Shown piece by piece: positions 52,200-61,553 of a DNA stretch of 64,000 bases. Below the pieces are notes generated by a model. The model saw nothing but the letters and a program-made list of their open reading frames with translations, made no database searches and was not told the origin of the DNA. The stretch is taken from NCBI GenBank assembly GCA_002695005.1, contig NZNT01000019.1, positions 124,001-188,000 on the forward strand, read 5' to 3'. This DNA comes from Maritimibacter sp. (GTDB lineage Bacteria; Pseudomonadota; Alphaproteobacteria; Rhodobacterales; Rhodobacteraceae). The first letter of the stretch is position 1. Every line of letters begins with the position of its first letter. The position numbers and the translations under genes were made by a program.

Positions 52200-53207
52200 A
52201 TGTTTTCCAAGATAAAAGGGCTCGCCGTTGCGGCGACCTTCGTGGCGGCGACCGGTTTTGCAGCCGATGACGCCGCGGCCCAGGGCCGCGTGACGATCGG
52301 CACCAATCCGCAGGGCTCGCTTTACTACACAATCGGCAGCGGTATCGCGGCCGCGCTTCAGGACTCGCTCCAGCGGCCCGTCACAGTGCAGCCTTTCACC
52401 GGGTCGTCGGTCTACCTGCCGCTGATCTCGGCGGGCGAAGTGACGGTCGGGTTGAACTCTGCCATCGACGCAGGTGGCTGGTACAGCGGCGACACTTCAG
52501 GCGAGGCGCTGACGGACCTGCGCGTTCTCGCGCGCCTCTGGCCGCTGCGCCAAGCCTATGTCACGCGCGCCAATGACGGTATGACCGAGGTGAAAGACCT
52601 CGCAGGCAAGCGCACCGTGGTCGACATGACCGCGCTGACGGGTGTGTCCGCCGTGAACCGCGCGACCATTCAGGCCGGCGGCCTTGCCATCGAGGACGTG
52701 GAAGCGGTCGAGGTCTCGGGCCTCAAAGCCGGGCTCGACGCGCTGGTCGAAGGCAACCTCGACGCAACGGCGGCGGCTATCGGTATTCCGCTTACGCAGC
52801 AGGCTAACGCCAGCATCCCCGGCGGTATCAGGTACCTGAGTCTGACCGGCGAAAACGCGACCGAGGCGTTCTTTGACGAGAACCTGCCGGGTGTCTACCC
52901 GCTCGAGGTCGGTCCGAACCCGGCCATGCCCGAGATCACGGAACCGGTCGTCGTGTCGGCCTACGACATCTTCCTGACCACAAGTGCGGCGGTGGCGGAT
53001 GAAGAGGCGACGGCGATCCTGTCAGCACTCTACGACGCTTTCCCGCAGCTGCGCGAAGACTATCCGCCGCTGCGCGGTGGGGCGCAGGATGCAATGGGCA
53101 ATGCCAGCAACACCGTGCCGTATCACCCGGCTGCCATCGCCTTTTTCAAGGAAAAGGGCATGTGGTCGGACGCGAACGACACACGCGAAGCCACCTTCTC
53201 CGAGTGA
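52200..53207 (+). CDS. TAXI-family TRAP transporter substrate-binding protein
   Basis: The 335-residue protein has a signal peptide (MFSKIKGLAVAATFVAATGFA) and the TAXI-type opening VTIGTNPQGSLYYTIGSGIAAAL. Further on come GEVTVGLNSAIDA, DLAGKRTVVDMTA, and YPPLRGGAQDAM near the end, all usual in TAXI proteins. It delivers a small carboxylate-like solute to the fused membrane component encoded after it. Given the downstream decarboxylases and hydroxylase, an aromatic acid is a reasonable guess. Confidence 0.92.
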   Translation: MFSKIKGLAVAATFVAATGFAADDAAAQGRVTIGTNPQGSLYYTIGSGIAAALQDSLQRPVTVQPFTGSSVYLPLISAGEVTVGLNSAIDAGGWYSGDTSGEALTDLRVLARLWPLRQAYVTRANDGMTEVKDLAGKRTVVDMTALTGVSAVNRATIQAGGLAIEDVEAVEVSGLKAGLDALVEGNLDATAAAIGIPLTQQANASIPGGIRYLSLTGENATEAFFDENLPGVYPLEVGPNPAMPEITEPVVVSAYDIFLTTSAAVADEEATAILSALYDAFPQLREDYPPLRGGAQDAMGNASNTVPYHPAAIAFFKEKGMWSDANDTREATFSE

Positions 53208-53216
53208 GCTGATTGT

Positions 53217-53241
53217 GGTGGCCGGGGAGCTTCCGGCCACC
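53217..53241 (+). terminator. Hairpin between TAXI binding-protein and TRAP permease genes
   Basis: A perfect 9-base-pair stem (GGTGGCCGG / CCGGCCACC) with a 7-base loop begins 9 bases after the binding-protein stop. No T-run follows. Its position is the same as in the ABC operons of this window. Confidence 0.6.
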
Positions 53242-53314
53242 AACCTCCGTCGCCCCGCGGGCGATGTTCGGTGACGCCGGATACCCGGCGCACGCCCCAT
53301 CCCGGAGCCCCAAC

Positions 53315-55231
53315 ATGCGTGCCGTTGCCGCTGTCCTTGCCGCGAGCCTTCCCGTGCTCGGCATCGCCTGGACGTTCAACCTCCCCGAGATGATCGGGCA
53401 GGTCTATATCACCGAGCAATACCTGGCGGTGATCCTCGGCCTGACGATCATGGCCGGATTGATGGTCAAACGGCAGCCCCCTGTGCCCATGGTTGCAGAC
53501 CTGGTCTTCGGCCTCGCAGCGCTTGCCGGCTGGTGGTGGCTTGCGATCAACTACCAGGACTGGCTGCTCGACCCGGTCAATCGTGGACCTGAAAAATGGG
53601 TCCCCGCCGTGGTCGGCATCCTCGGTTTGTTCGAAGCGACACGGCGACATTGCGGGCTGGTCCTGAGCCTTCTGGGCGTGGGCTTCATGCTCTACGGCTT
53701 CTTCGGCCACTTTGCGCCGGGGATCTTCGAGGCTGCTTACCTCACCCCTCCGCGTTACCTGCTTTACGTCTACAACGACTCCAACGGTGTGCCGGGCCTC
53801 GTCCTCGGCGTCGGAGCCACGCAGATCCTCGGCTTCATAATCTTCGGGGCGGTGCTCACGGCAGTGGGCGGCTCGGCTGCGATGACCGACCTGGCGATGG
53901 CGGCGATGGGCCACCGCCGGGGTGGCCCGGCCAAGGTCGCCATCCTCGCCTCGTCGCTTTTCGGCACACTTTCGGGCTCGACCGTGGCGAATGTCATGTC
54001 CACGGGCGTCGTGACCATCCCGATGATGAAGAAAAGCGGCTGGCCCGCACGCCACGCCGGGGCCATCGAGGCTGTGGCCTCCAACGGCGGACAGATCGCC
54101 CCCCCGGTCATGGGTGCCACCGCCTTCATCATCGCGGAATTCCTGCAGATTTCCTACACCGACGTGGTGATTGCGGCGCTCCTGCCGGCTGCCTTCTACT
54201 ACCTGCTGCTTTACCGCCAGGTGGACAGCTACGCCGCCGCGAACGGTCTGCATGGTGAACCCCGCGAGTCCCTGCCGCGCCTCGGGGCTGCGCTGAAAGG
54301 CAGCACCCCACTCATCCTGCCGCTGGGCGTGCTGATCTATTTCCTGTTCTGGCTCGGGTATGCGCCCGGCAAGTCGGCGCTCTACGCCTCGGGCGCGGCG
54401 CTCGCGCTTTACCTCGCGACCGGGCTGCGCCTGATCTCGGGCCTGCGTGAGCTGCCCGGAATTCTTGTGAGGGCAGGGGAAACGCTGATCCCGATCCTGC
54501 TCGTCTGCGCCATTGCCGGTATCATCATCGGCACGATCAACGTCACCGGCCTGGGCTTCGCGCTGACGCTTGCGTTGGGCAAGATCGCGGAACTCGGCGG
54601 GGTGCTGCCGCTCCTCGCCACGACCGCAGTGATCGCAATCGTTCTGGGCGTGGGAATGCCGACCTCAGGCGTTTATGTGGTCGTCGCCGTGCTGCTCGCC
54701 CCCGCGCTCGTTCGGAACGGGATCAACATCACCGCCGCGCATCTGTTTATCCTCTATTTCGGCCTTCTGTCGATGCTGACGCCGCCTGTCGCCATCGCGA
54801 GCTACGCGGCCGCCTCGATCGCCAAGAGCGATATGTGGCAGACTGGTGTGACGGGCGTGCGGCTGGCGTTTGTGGCCTATCTCCTGCCCTTCGTCTTCGC
54901 GTTCAACCCTGCGCTCATCATGGAAGGTACATGGTTCCAGATCGCCGTGTCCTGCGCGACGGTCTACGCGGGCGGGCATGTTCTGGCCGAGGTGCTGGCG
55001 CGAAAGAGTGCGTTCGGCGGCGGCTTCCTGCGGCTTTTCGCAAGCCTTGGCGGGCTGCTCCTGTTCAGCGCCACGGCCATCGTGAACCCGACCCATCCCA
55101 TTGCCATCGCCGCGGCCATCGCAGGCATTGCTCTGCTGTTCCTGCTGGCCTGGCAGTCCCGCCGCGCCGCGGCTCAACCAACCTTTTCCCGAGAAACCCT
55201 AGAAAACGGAGCGCCAGATGCCCGATCATAA
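53315..55231 (+). CDS. TRAP transporter fused membrane subunit (4TM/12TM, DctQM-type)
   Basis: ATG 53315 (638 residues) follows GGAG with good spacing. The protein has about 17 hydrophobic segments: a DctQ-like part first, then a DctM domain with FGTLSGSTVANVMSTG, SNGGQIAPPVMGATAF, VLGVGMPTSGVYVVVAVLLAP and LTPPVAIASYAAA, the hallmarks of TAXI-type fused TRAP permeases. It uses the sodium gradient to import the solute bound by the TAXI protein. Its end overlaps the decarboxylase gene by 14 bases. Confidence 0.93.
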   Translation: MRAVAAVLAASLPVLGIAWTFNLPEMIGQVYITEQYLAVILGLTIMAGLMVKRQPPVPMVADLVFGLAALAGWWWLAINYQDWLLDPVNRGPEKWVPAVVGILGLFEATRRHCGLVLSLLGVGFMLYGFFGHFAPGIFEAAYLTPPRYLLYVYNDSNGVPGLVLGVGATQILGFIIFGAVLTAVGGSAAMTDLAMAAMGHRRGGPAKVAILASSLFGTLSGSTVANVMSTGVVTIPMMKKSGWPARHAGAIEAVASNGGQIAPPVMGATAFIIAEFLQISYTDVVIAALLPAAFYYLLLYRQVDSYAAANGLHGEPRESLPRLGAALKGSTPLILPLGVLIYFLFWLGYAPGKSALYASGAALALYLATGLRLISGLRELPGILVRAGETLIPILLVCAIAGIIIGTINVTGLGFALTLALGKIAELGGVLPLLATTAVIAIVLGVGMPTSGVYVVVAVLLAPALVRNGINITAAHLFILYFGLLSMLTPPVAIASYAAASIAKSDMWQTGVTGVRLAFVAYLLPFVFAFNPALIMEGTWFQIAVSCATVYAGGHVLAEVLARKSAFGGGFLRLFASLGGLLLFSATAIVNPTHPIAIAAAIAGIALLFLLAWQSRRAAAQPTFSRETLENGAPDARS

Positions 55232-56264
55232 CCCAAACCCGCCCTACAAACGGATCGCCACCGAGGAAGCCTGGCTTCCGCAGGAAATCCTCGACCTTTA
55301 CCGGGCCGAAGTGCGTGACAAGAAAATCAACGAACCCGGCTTTCAGGCTTTGTGGGGCTTCTTTGCTGGCGACAACGACATCGCCAAAGCCCACAACCGT
55401 CGCATCGTCGAACTCGGCGAAGAGAGATTGGCCGACATGGACCGTGCCGGCATCGACATTGCGGTCCTTTCGCTGTCCTCGCCGGGCGTTCAGATTTTCG
55501 ACCCGGCGACCGCTACCAGCCTGTCGATCCGCGCCAACGACGAACTTGCCGAAGGAATTGCCAAGAACCCGGACCGCTACGTCGGTCTGGCGGCCTTTTC
55601 GCCGCTCGACCCTGAGGGCGGGGCGAAAGAACTCGAACGTGGCGTGACCAAGCTGGGTCTCAAGGGTGGCATCCTGAACTCCCACACGCTTGGCACCTAC
55701 ATGGATGACGAAAAGTACTGGGCGCTCTTCGAAGCCGCCGAAAGCCTTGGCGTGCCGATCTACCTGCACCCCAATACGCCGTCACCGCAGATGCTGGAGC
55801 CGTTCCTTTCACGCGGTCTGGACGCTGCGGTCTATGGCTTTTCCTGTGAAACCGGGCTGCATGCCCTGCGCCTGATCGTTTCCGGTCTGTTCGACCGTTT
55901 CCCGAAACTTCAGATCGTCCTCGGCCATACCGGCGAAGCGTTGCCCTTCTGGCTCTACCGGATCGACTTCATGCACACACGCATTTCGCAGTCCAACCGC
56001 TATCCCGGGGTCAAGCCGCTCAAACGCAAGGCTTCGGACTATCTGCGTGAGAATTTCTACTACACATCCTCGGGCGTCGGCGATCCCAAGCCCATCATGT
56101 ATGTGCAGGATGTCATCGGTGCTGACCGGATGATGTACGCGATGGACTACCCGTGGCAGTACGTCGTCGAGGAAACCGCCTATCTCGACGCGATGCCGGT
56201 TTCGCCGGAGGTGCTCAAGGCCTTCTACGAGGACAACGCGCGCAAGGTCTTTGGCATCTCATGA
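55218..56264 (+). CDS. Amidohydrolase-family aromatic acid decarboxylase
   Basis: The 348-residue protein belongs to the amidohydrolase_2/ACMSD group of metal-dependent nonoxidative decarboxylases. Metal-ligand motifs are RIATEEAW (Glu in place of HxH), IYLHPNTP, VLGHTGEALPFWLYRIDFMH and YAMDYPWQY. The EEAW start and GHTGEALPFWLYR stretch are like gamma-resorcylate decarboxylase and 5-carboxyvanillate decarboxylase (LigW). It is coupled to the TRAP permease upstream and overlaps the FAD hydroxylase downstream. A hydroxybenzoate-type substrate is likely but not proven. Confidence 0.87.
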   Translation: MPDHNPNPPYKRIATEEAWLPQEILDLYRAEVRDKKINEPGFQALWGFFAGDNDIAKAHNRRIVELGEERLADMDRAGIDIAVLSLSSPGVQIFDPATATSLSIRANDELAEGIAKNPDRYVGLAAFSPLDPEGGAKELERGVTKLGLKGGILNSHTLGTYMDDEKYWALFEAAESLGVPIYLHPNTPSPQMLEPFLSRGLDAAVYGFSCETGLHALRLIVSGLFDRFPKLQIVLGHTGEALPFWLYRIDFMHTRISQSNRYPGVKPLKRKASDYLRENFYYTSSGVGDPKPIMYVQDVIGADRMMYAMDYPWQYVVEETAYLDAMPVSPEVLKAFYEDNARKVFGIS

Positions 56265-57910
56265 CGGATCTGTCCGCAGATGTCGTCATCGTCGGCGCAG
56301 GCCCGGTGGGCCTGACGCTGGCGATGGAACTCGACCGGCGTGGGGTGAGCTCACTCATCATCGAGAAGCGCCGCGCCGGAGAGCCGCCGAACGTGAAGTG
56401 CAATCACGTCTCGGCACGTTCGATGGAGATCTTTCGCGGCCTTGGCATCGCGGACCGCATACGGGCCACGGGGCTGCCCGATGATTATCCCCACAGCGTG
56501 AGCTACCGAACGACCGTGACGGGACGTGAGATCACTTGCGTCCCGATCCCGTCGCGCGCCGGGCGTGAGCGGGGCGATCCGGGGCCCGATACGGACTGGC
56601 CCACGCCGGAACCGCCGCACCGGATCAACCAGATTTTTCTTGAGCCGGTGCTGTTCGAAGCTGCACTGGAACGCCCCGGAATCGAGATCGTGAACGAAGC
56701 CAAAGTCACGGGCTTCACCGACACTGGCGGTGGCGTCACGGTCAGCATAGAGCGCGACGACGGGCGGACGTTCTCCGCGTCAGGGCGCTATATGGTGGGT
56801 TGCGACGGTGGCCGCTCGGAGGTGCGCAGCGCGATCGGCGCGAAGCTGCAAGGGGACGCGGTGGTCCAGCGCGTGCAATCCACCTATATCCGTGCGCCCG
56901 GACTCATCGACTTGATGGACGGGCCGCCGACGTGGGGGATGTTCGCTTACAATCCGGTGCGCACCGGTGTCGTCTATTCCATCGACGGGCGCGACACCTG
57001 GCTTATCCACAATTACCTGAAGGAGGACGAAGCGGATTTCGACAGCGTGGATCGTGACTGGGCGATCCGGCAGATCCTCGGCGTGGATGACGACTTTTCA
57101 TATGAAATTCTGACGCGCGAGGACTGGTTCGGTCGTCGACTCGTTGTCGACAAACTGCGGGAGGGAAACGTCTTCATCTGTGGAGACGCGGCCCATCTCT
57201 GGGTACCCTATGCAGGTTACGGGATGAACGCGGGGATAGCGGACGCGCACAACCTCGCCATGCATATGGGCGGTGTCTTCGCCGGCTGGGCTGACCCCAG
57301 TGCGCTCGACGCTCACGAAGCCGAACGGCTCCCGATTACCGAGCAGGTGTCCCATTTCGCGATGAATCACGCGCATGAAATGGCCCGCAAACGCAAGGCC
57401 GTGCCGCCGGAAATCGATGACGACACACCAGAAGGAGCGGCCGCACGAGAAAAGGCGGGCAAAGCGCTTTATGACCTGAACGTTCAGCAATACTGCTGCG
57501 CCGGTCTCAACTTCGGTTATTACTACGAGGCCTCGCCCCTGATCGTGCGGGACGGGACACCACCGCCTTACAGCATGGGAGATTTCACGGCCTCGACAGT
57601 GCCGGGCGCGCGGTTGCCGAATGTGCGTATCGACGACGAGCAATGGCTCTATGATGTGCAAGGCACAGGGTTCGCGCTGATCTGCACCGACCCCGAGTCA
57701 GAGGTCGAGTCGCTTCTCTCGGCGGCGCGCGCGGCGGGGCTTCCGATCACGTTGATCGACCTGCCGGATGCGCCGGAGCCATATGGCAAGGCGCTGGTTC
57801 TCGCCCGGCCTGACAATCACATCGCATGGCGGAGCAACAAGGTGCCAACTGATCCAACCGCACTGATCGACCGCCTGCGGGGGGTGCGGGTGCCGGAGGC
57901 TGTCCGATGA
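56261..57910 (+). CDS. FAD-dependent aromatic hydroxylase
   Basis: ATG 56261 (549 residues) overlaps the decarboxylase stop (ATGA). The order is the FAD-binding Rossmann motif VVIVGAGPVGLTLAMELDRRG, a DG motif (YMVGCDGGRSEVR), and the second FAD motif FICGDAAHLWVPYAGYGMN. A thioredoxin-like C-terminal part is found in the phenol hydroxylase/MhpA/TfdB group. Such enzymes add a hydroxyl to a phenolic ring with NAD(P)H and oxygen. With flanking decarboxylases it could turn a phenolic acid into a dihydroxy compound. No ring-cleaving dioxygenase is in this window. Confidence 0.9.
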   Translation: MTDLSADVVIVGAGPVGLTLAMELDRRGVSSLIIEKRRAGEPPNVKCNHVSARSMEIFRGLGIADRIRATGLPDDYPHSVSYRTTVTGREITCVPIPSRAGRERGDPGPDTDWPTPEPPHRINQIFLEPVLFEAALERPGIEIVNEAKVTGFTDTGGGVTVSIERDDGRTFSASGRYMVGCDGGRSEVRSAIGAKLQGDAVVQRVQSTYIRAPGLIDLMDGPPTWGMFAYNPVRTGVVYSIDGRDTWLIHNYLKEDEADFDSVDRDWAIRQILGVDDDFSYEILTREDWFGRRLVVDKLREGNVFICGDAAHLWVPYAGYGMNAGIADAHNLAMHMGGVFAGWADPSALDAHEAERLPITEQVSHFAMNHAHEMARKRKAVPPEIDDDTPEGAAAREKAGKALYDLNVQQYCCAGLNFGYYYEASPLIVRDGTPPPYSMGDFTASTVPGARLPNVRIDDEQWLYDVQGTGFALICTDPESEVESLLSAARAAGLPITLIDLPDAPEPYGKALVLARPDNHIAWRSNKVPTDPTALIDRLRGVRVPEAVR

Positions 57911-58872
57911 TCGTTGATGTTCACACGCACATGGTGACCGAGGACTACCTGAATCTATTGAGACGTGATGGCGGTCCGAAATACACGTTCCGCACGCTTC
58001 CGGCTGGCGGTGAAGTGATCGACAAGGATGGGGTGCCGTTTTTCACGCTTCTCCCGGCCATGTGGGACTTCGATCAGCGCATCCGAGACATGGATGCCGC
58101 CGGCGTCGACGTGGCCGTGATCTCGCTCACCTCGCCCAATGCGATCTTCGCGGACGGCGATCTGAGCCGCACTGCGGCCCGCTTGATGAACGATGCGTTT
58201 GCCGAGGCACGCACCGCGCATCCAGACCGGCTGCGCTGGTTCGCATCCCTGCCTTGGACTGACCCGAGCGGTGCCGTCGAGGAGCTGTCTCGCGCCGTTT
58301 CGCTTGGCGCGTCCGGTGTGTTCGCCGTAGCGACCGTGGACGGCCGGCCGCTGACGGACCCGGCCTACGCGCCGATCTGGGAAGCCATTGATACCGCAGG
58401 CCTGCCGGTGTTCCTGCACCCGTCCGTGCCGCCGGGGGAGCAGGAGCTGGGCCTTGGTGACCATAACCTGTCGCCGCCGGTCGGGTTCGTATTCGACACG
58501 ACGCTTGCCATCAGCCGGATGCTCTATGACGGGTTCTTCGAACGCTACAGGCAACTGAGCATGATCCTCGCTCATGGCGGAGGGACGCTTCCGTTCCTGA
58601 TCGGGCGTCTGGATGTCTGCCACGATCGTATCCCGGCCTGCGCGGCGGGAACGGCGCAGCCACCCTCGGCCTTCCTCGATCGTCTCTATCTCGACAGCGT
58701 CGTATATTCAAAAGGCGCCCTCGATCTGTGTATTGAGACGGTGGGCGCGGACCGGATTCTTTTCGGGTCGGACTACCCGCACAACATCGGGGACATGGCC
58801 GGTCGCCGGGCATTGCTCGAGGCGAGCGGCGCGCCACATCGCAAGACCGCTGCGGCCTTGTTTGGCCTCTGA
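57907..58872 (+). CDS. Second amidohydrolase-family decarboxylase (ACMSD-like)
   Basis: The 321-residue enzyme keeps the complete metal site: VDVHTHM (HxH), VFLHPSVP, LAHGGGTLPF and LFGSDYPHN. This is the ACMSD-type arrangement, unlike the Glu-type first motif of the other decarboxylase in the operon. ACMSD acts on 2-amino-3-carboxymuconate semialdehyde; related enzymes act on other carboxylated semialdehydes or hydroxybenzoates. It overlaps the hydroxylase gene by 4 bases and ends the operon. The two decarboxylases are only distantly related. Confidence 0.88.
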   Translation: MIVDVHTHMVTEDYLNLLRRDGGPKYTFRTLPAGGEVIDKDGVPFFTLLPAMWDFDQRIRDMDAAGVDVAVISLTSPNAIFADGDLSRTAARLMNDAFAEARTAHPDRLRWFASLPWTDPSGAVEELSRAVSLGASGVFAVATVDGRPLTDPAYAPIWEAIDTAGLPVFLHPSVPPGEQELGLGDHNLSPPVGFVFDTTLAISRMLYDGFFERYRQLSMILAHGGGTLPFLIGRLDVCHDRIPACAAGTAQPPSAFLDRLYLDSVVYSKGALDLCIETVGADRILFGSDYPHNIGDMAGRRALLEASGAPHRKTAAALFGL

Positions 58873-58891
58873 GCACTCGGGCAACGCCTCG

Positions 58892-59701
58892 TCAGGAGCC
58901 TTTGTAATCCGGCGCCCGCTTTTCCATGAAGGCGCGGGGTCCCTCCCGTGCGTCATCGGTTTCCATGACGATGGCCTTCGCGCGATCTTCCAGCACGAAG
59001 CCCTCCTCCAGAGGTCGGCCTATCGACTCGACGACGGTCTTCTTGATCTGCCGGACCGAGACTGGAGCGTTGGCAGCGATGCGTTCCGCCATGCCCCTTG
59101 CTGCTGCTTGCAGGTCTTCGGGCGGAACGATCCGGTTGATCAGGCCGTGACGCAGGGCGGTCTCCGCGTCCATAGGCACATTCGCCACCATCATCTCCAT
59201 CGCTGCCGTATACGGAATCTGACGCGGCAGGCGCGCGAGTGCGCCCGCGAAGGGGATGACGCCGCGGGCCGCCTCGGGCAGGGCGAACGTCGCGAAAGGC
59301 ACGGCCAACCGGATGTCCGTCGCGAGCAGAATTTCCATTCCGCCGGCCATGCACGGGCCGTTGATTGCAGCCACGATGGGCTTGTTCATCTCGAAGCCCC
59401 GCAAGGCGGTTCGCGCGTGGACGCTGGGGTCGTCAAGAAACCGGTGGTCCCACTCGGTCTCCGGCGCGCGGGCACCTGACAGCAGGGGCAAGGAGAGTTC
59501 GAGGTCCCCGCCGGAGCAGAAAGCCTTGTCCCCCGCGCCGGTCAGGATCACGGCGCGGATCGACCCGTCTTCGGCGATATCCGCCATCGCGTCAGCCAGC
59601 CGGCATATTACCTCCGGGCTCATCGCGTTGCGCCGCTCCGGGCGGTTGAAGGTGAGCGTGGCAACGTGTCCATCACGCTCGAAAAGGAAGGGCGTGTTCA
59701 T
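58892..59701 (-). CDS. Enoyl-CoA hydratase/isomerase (crotonase) family protein
   Basis: ATG 59701 overlaps the acyl-CoA ligase stop (ATGA), giving 269 residues. Crotonase landmarks are VATLTFNRPERRNAMS, GDKAFCSGGDLE (oxyanion-hole loop), GPCMAGGMEILLATDIRLA and FALPEAARGVIPFAG, with Glu residues at the two usual catalytic positions. A longer in-frame start to 59989 would run inside the ligase and is rejected. With the ligase it should process an acyl-CoA, perhaps an aromatic side chain such as a cinnamoyl-type acid. Confidence 0.88.
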   Translation of the reverse strand: MNTPFLFERDGHVATLTFNRPERRNAMSPEVICRLADAMADIAEDGSIRAVILTGAGDKAFCSGGDLELSLPLLSGARAPETEWDHRFLDDPSVHARTALRGFEMNKPIVAAINGPCMAGGMEILLATDIRLAVPFATFALPEAARGVIPFAGALARLPRQIPYTAAMEMMVANVPMDAETALRHGLINRIVPPEDLQAAARGMAERIAANAPVSVRQIKKTVVESIGRPLEEGFVLEDRAKAIVMETDDAREGPRAFMEKRAPDYKGS

Positions 59702-61416
59702 CGGCGCACTGGGGTCAGCGACCCGTCCGTGATGGCCTGCGTCGCCTGATCGCGCAGAGCGAATTTCTGGACCTTGCCATTCGCAGTCATCGGGAGCGCA
59801 TCGATCCCAACGATATACTTTGGCATCTTGTGCCGCGCCATCCGCTCCCGGCAAAAGGCCTGTAGCACTTGCGGATCGACCGTCGCCCCGGGCACAGGCA
59901 CCACGAAGGCGCAGATTTCCTCGTCCAGTTGCTTGTCCGGTACCCCAACCACCTGCGCTTCGCTCACGCTCTGATGATCCAGCAAACACTCCTCGATCTC
60001 GACGGGATAGACGTTCTCACCGCCCCGGATGATCATATCCTTGAGCCGTCCCACGATCCTGAGGTGCCCGCTTTGGGCCAGTTCCGCGAGATCGCCCGAA
60101 TGAAGCCAGCCGTCCGCGTCGATGGTCTCGGCGGTCTTTTCCGGCATGTCGAAATAGCCCGCCATCGTGTTGTAGCCCCGGATGCACAATTCGCCGCTTT
60201 CCCCCCAGCCGCGGACCGCGCCGGTGTCGGGGTCCACGATGCGGATTTCGGTGTGGGGAAGGGGCGTCCCCGCCGTGCTGACCTGATCCTCGAAACTGTC
60301 GCCAGGGTTGGTCAGCGTGATCACCGGGCTGCATTCGGTCATCCCCATCAGGACAAGCGGGTCGCCCCCGGTCTTTTCCTTCATTGTACGCAGCAGGCTC
60401 GGCGGGATGTTCGTTCCGCCGGTATAGGTCTTGCGCAGGGTATGGGTGTTGAAGGAGTCCCAGTCCGGGTGCTCCATCATCCGGATCATCATGGTGGGCA
60501 CTGCGTTCAGGATCGTCGGCTCATGGGCGTCCCACAGTTCCAGCATGCGGCGCGCGTCGAAGCCGTCCATCGTGACGAGATGCCCGCCGGACACGAGCAT
60601 CGCCATCACGTTGCAGACGCAACCGGCAGTGTGAAAAAGCGGCATTGCAGAGAGCAGGACATCGTCAGGCCCGAACCCGCCCCGATCACCGGCGAGGCGG
60701 GCGTTGTTGACAGTCGAGCGGTGTGTGAGCATCGCGCCCTTGGGCTTGCCGGTGGTGCCCGAGGTGTATTGGATCTGAGCGATGTCCGCGCTTGCCACCT
60801 TGGCCTGTCGGGCCGCGAGGGCGTCGGGTGACACCGTGTCGGCGTGGTCACAAAGGTCCCGGAACGACATGGCGAAGGCTGGAGGCTCGCCCACGGCGAC
60901 CAGCGTTTCGAGGTCGGGAAGCGTCCGGTTGCCCGTCCGCCGTCCTCCCTCGGTCGTGGCGAGGTCCGGCATCAGCCCTGCAAGATGAGCCGCGATGTCG
61001 TTTGTGCGGAACTGAGGACAGAAGACGAGCGCTTTCGCGCGGCTTTGAGTCAGCAGGTAGTCGACCTCGTTTTGCAGAAGCGCCGGGTTCACCGTCACAA
61101 GCACCGCGCCTGTCTTGGCCAACGCGTATTCCAAAAGGATCCACTCGGCGCAATTCTGCGCCATGACTGCGACATGGTCGCCCCGTTCAATCCCGAGTCC
61201 CATGAGGCCGCGCCCAACGATATCGGCCTGCTTCTTCAACTCGGCGTAGGTCCAGGAGGTGCTTTTTGCGCCACCGTTCTCATCCACCGTGACGGCGGTC
61301 CTGTCAGCGAAAGCAATCGCCTGCTGGTCCAGCATATCGCCCAGCGTCACATCGAGGATCTCGGGGCCGCTCGCGTCCGGCCGCCACCATGCCAGGGTAT
61401 CTTCTACCGTCGTCAT
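59698..61416 (-). CDS. AMP-forming acyl-CoA ligase
   Basis: ATG 61416 (572 residues) follows AGGA; the longer frame to 61686 would overlap the divergent MarR gene. Class I adenylate-forming motifs are YTSGTTGKPKGAML, MGMTECSPV, SGDLAELAQ with GRLKDMIIRGGENVYPVEIEE in two stretches, and the catalytic lysine in TANGKVQKF. It resembles medium-chain and aromatic acid ligases. It is translationally coupled to the crotonase-family gene and divergent from the MarR gene, so all three likely form one control unit. Confidence 0.9.
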   Translation of the reverse strand: MTTVEDTLAWWRPDASGPEILDVTLGDMLDQQAIAFADRTAVTVDENGGAKSTSWTYAELKKQADIVGRGLMGLGIERGDHVAVMAQNCAEWILLEYALAKTGAVLVTVNPALLQNEVDYLLTQSRAKALVFCPQFRTNDIAAHLAGLMPDLATTEGGRRTGNRTLPDLETLVAVGEPPAFAMSFRDLCDHADTVSPDALAARQAKVASADIAQIQYTSGTTGKPKGAMLTHRSTVNNARLAGDRGGFGPDDVLLSAMPLFHTAGCVCNVMAMLVSGGHLVTMDGFDARRMLELWDAHEPTILNAVPTMMIRMMEHPDWDSFNTHTLRKTYTGGTNIPPSLLRTMKEKTGGDPLVLMGMTECSPVITLTNPGDSFEDQVSTAGTPLPHTEIRIVDPDTGAVRGWGESGELCIRGYNTMAGYFDMPEKTAETIDADGWLHSGDLAELAQSGHLRIVGRLKDMIIRGGENVYPVEIEECLLDHQSVSEAQVVGVPDKQLDEEICAFVVPVPGATVDPQVLQAFCRERMARHKMPKYIVGIDALPMTANGKVQKFALRDQATQAITDGSLTPVRR

Positions 61417-61478
61417 GTCCCGGTCCTCTTCCTCCGTTCGCCCTGTGCTCGCTCGCCGCGCCGCTGGACGGGTTCCGG

Positions 61479-61529
61479 ATTGGATGTTATCCAATGGTTC
61501 GACATCGATCAATTGGGCATCGATCAATT
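61479..61529. promoter_or_regulatory. Candidate MarR operator with palindrome and direct repeats
   Basis: A perfect dyad ATTGGAT-GTT-ATCCAAT lies at 61479-61495, the size and symmetry of a MarR site. Two direct repeats of CATCGATCAATT follow at 61503-61514 and 61518-61529. All lie between the divergent acyl-CoA ligase and MarR genes. Confidence 0.6.
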
Positions 61530-61553
61530 CAACGCCGACGACGATGGTGGCAT

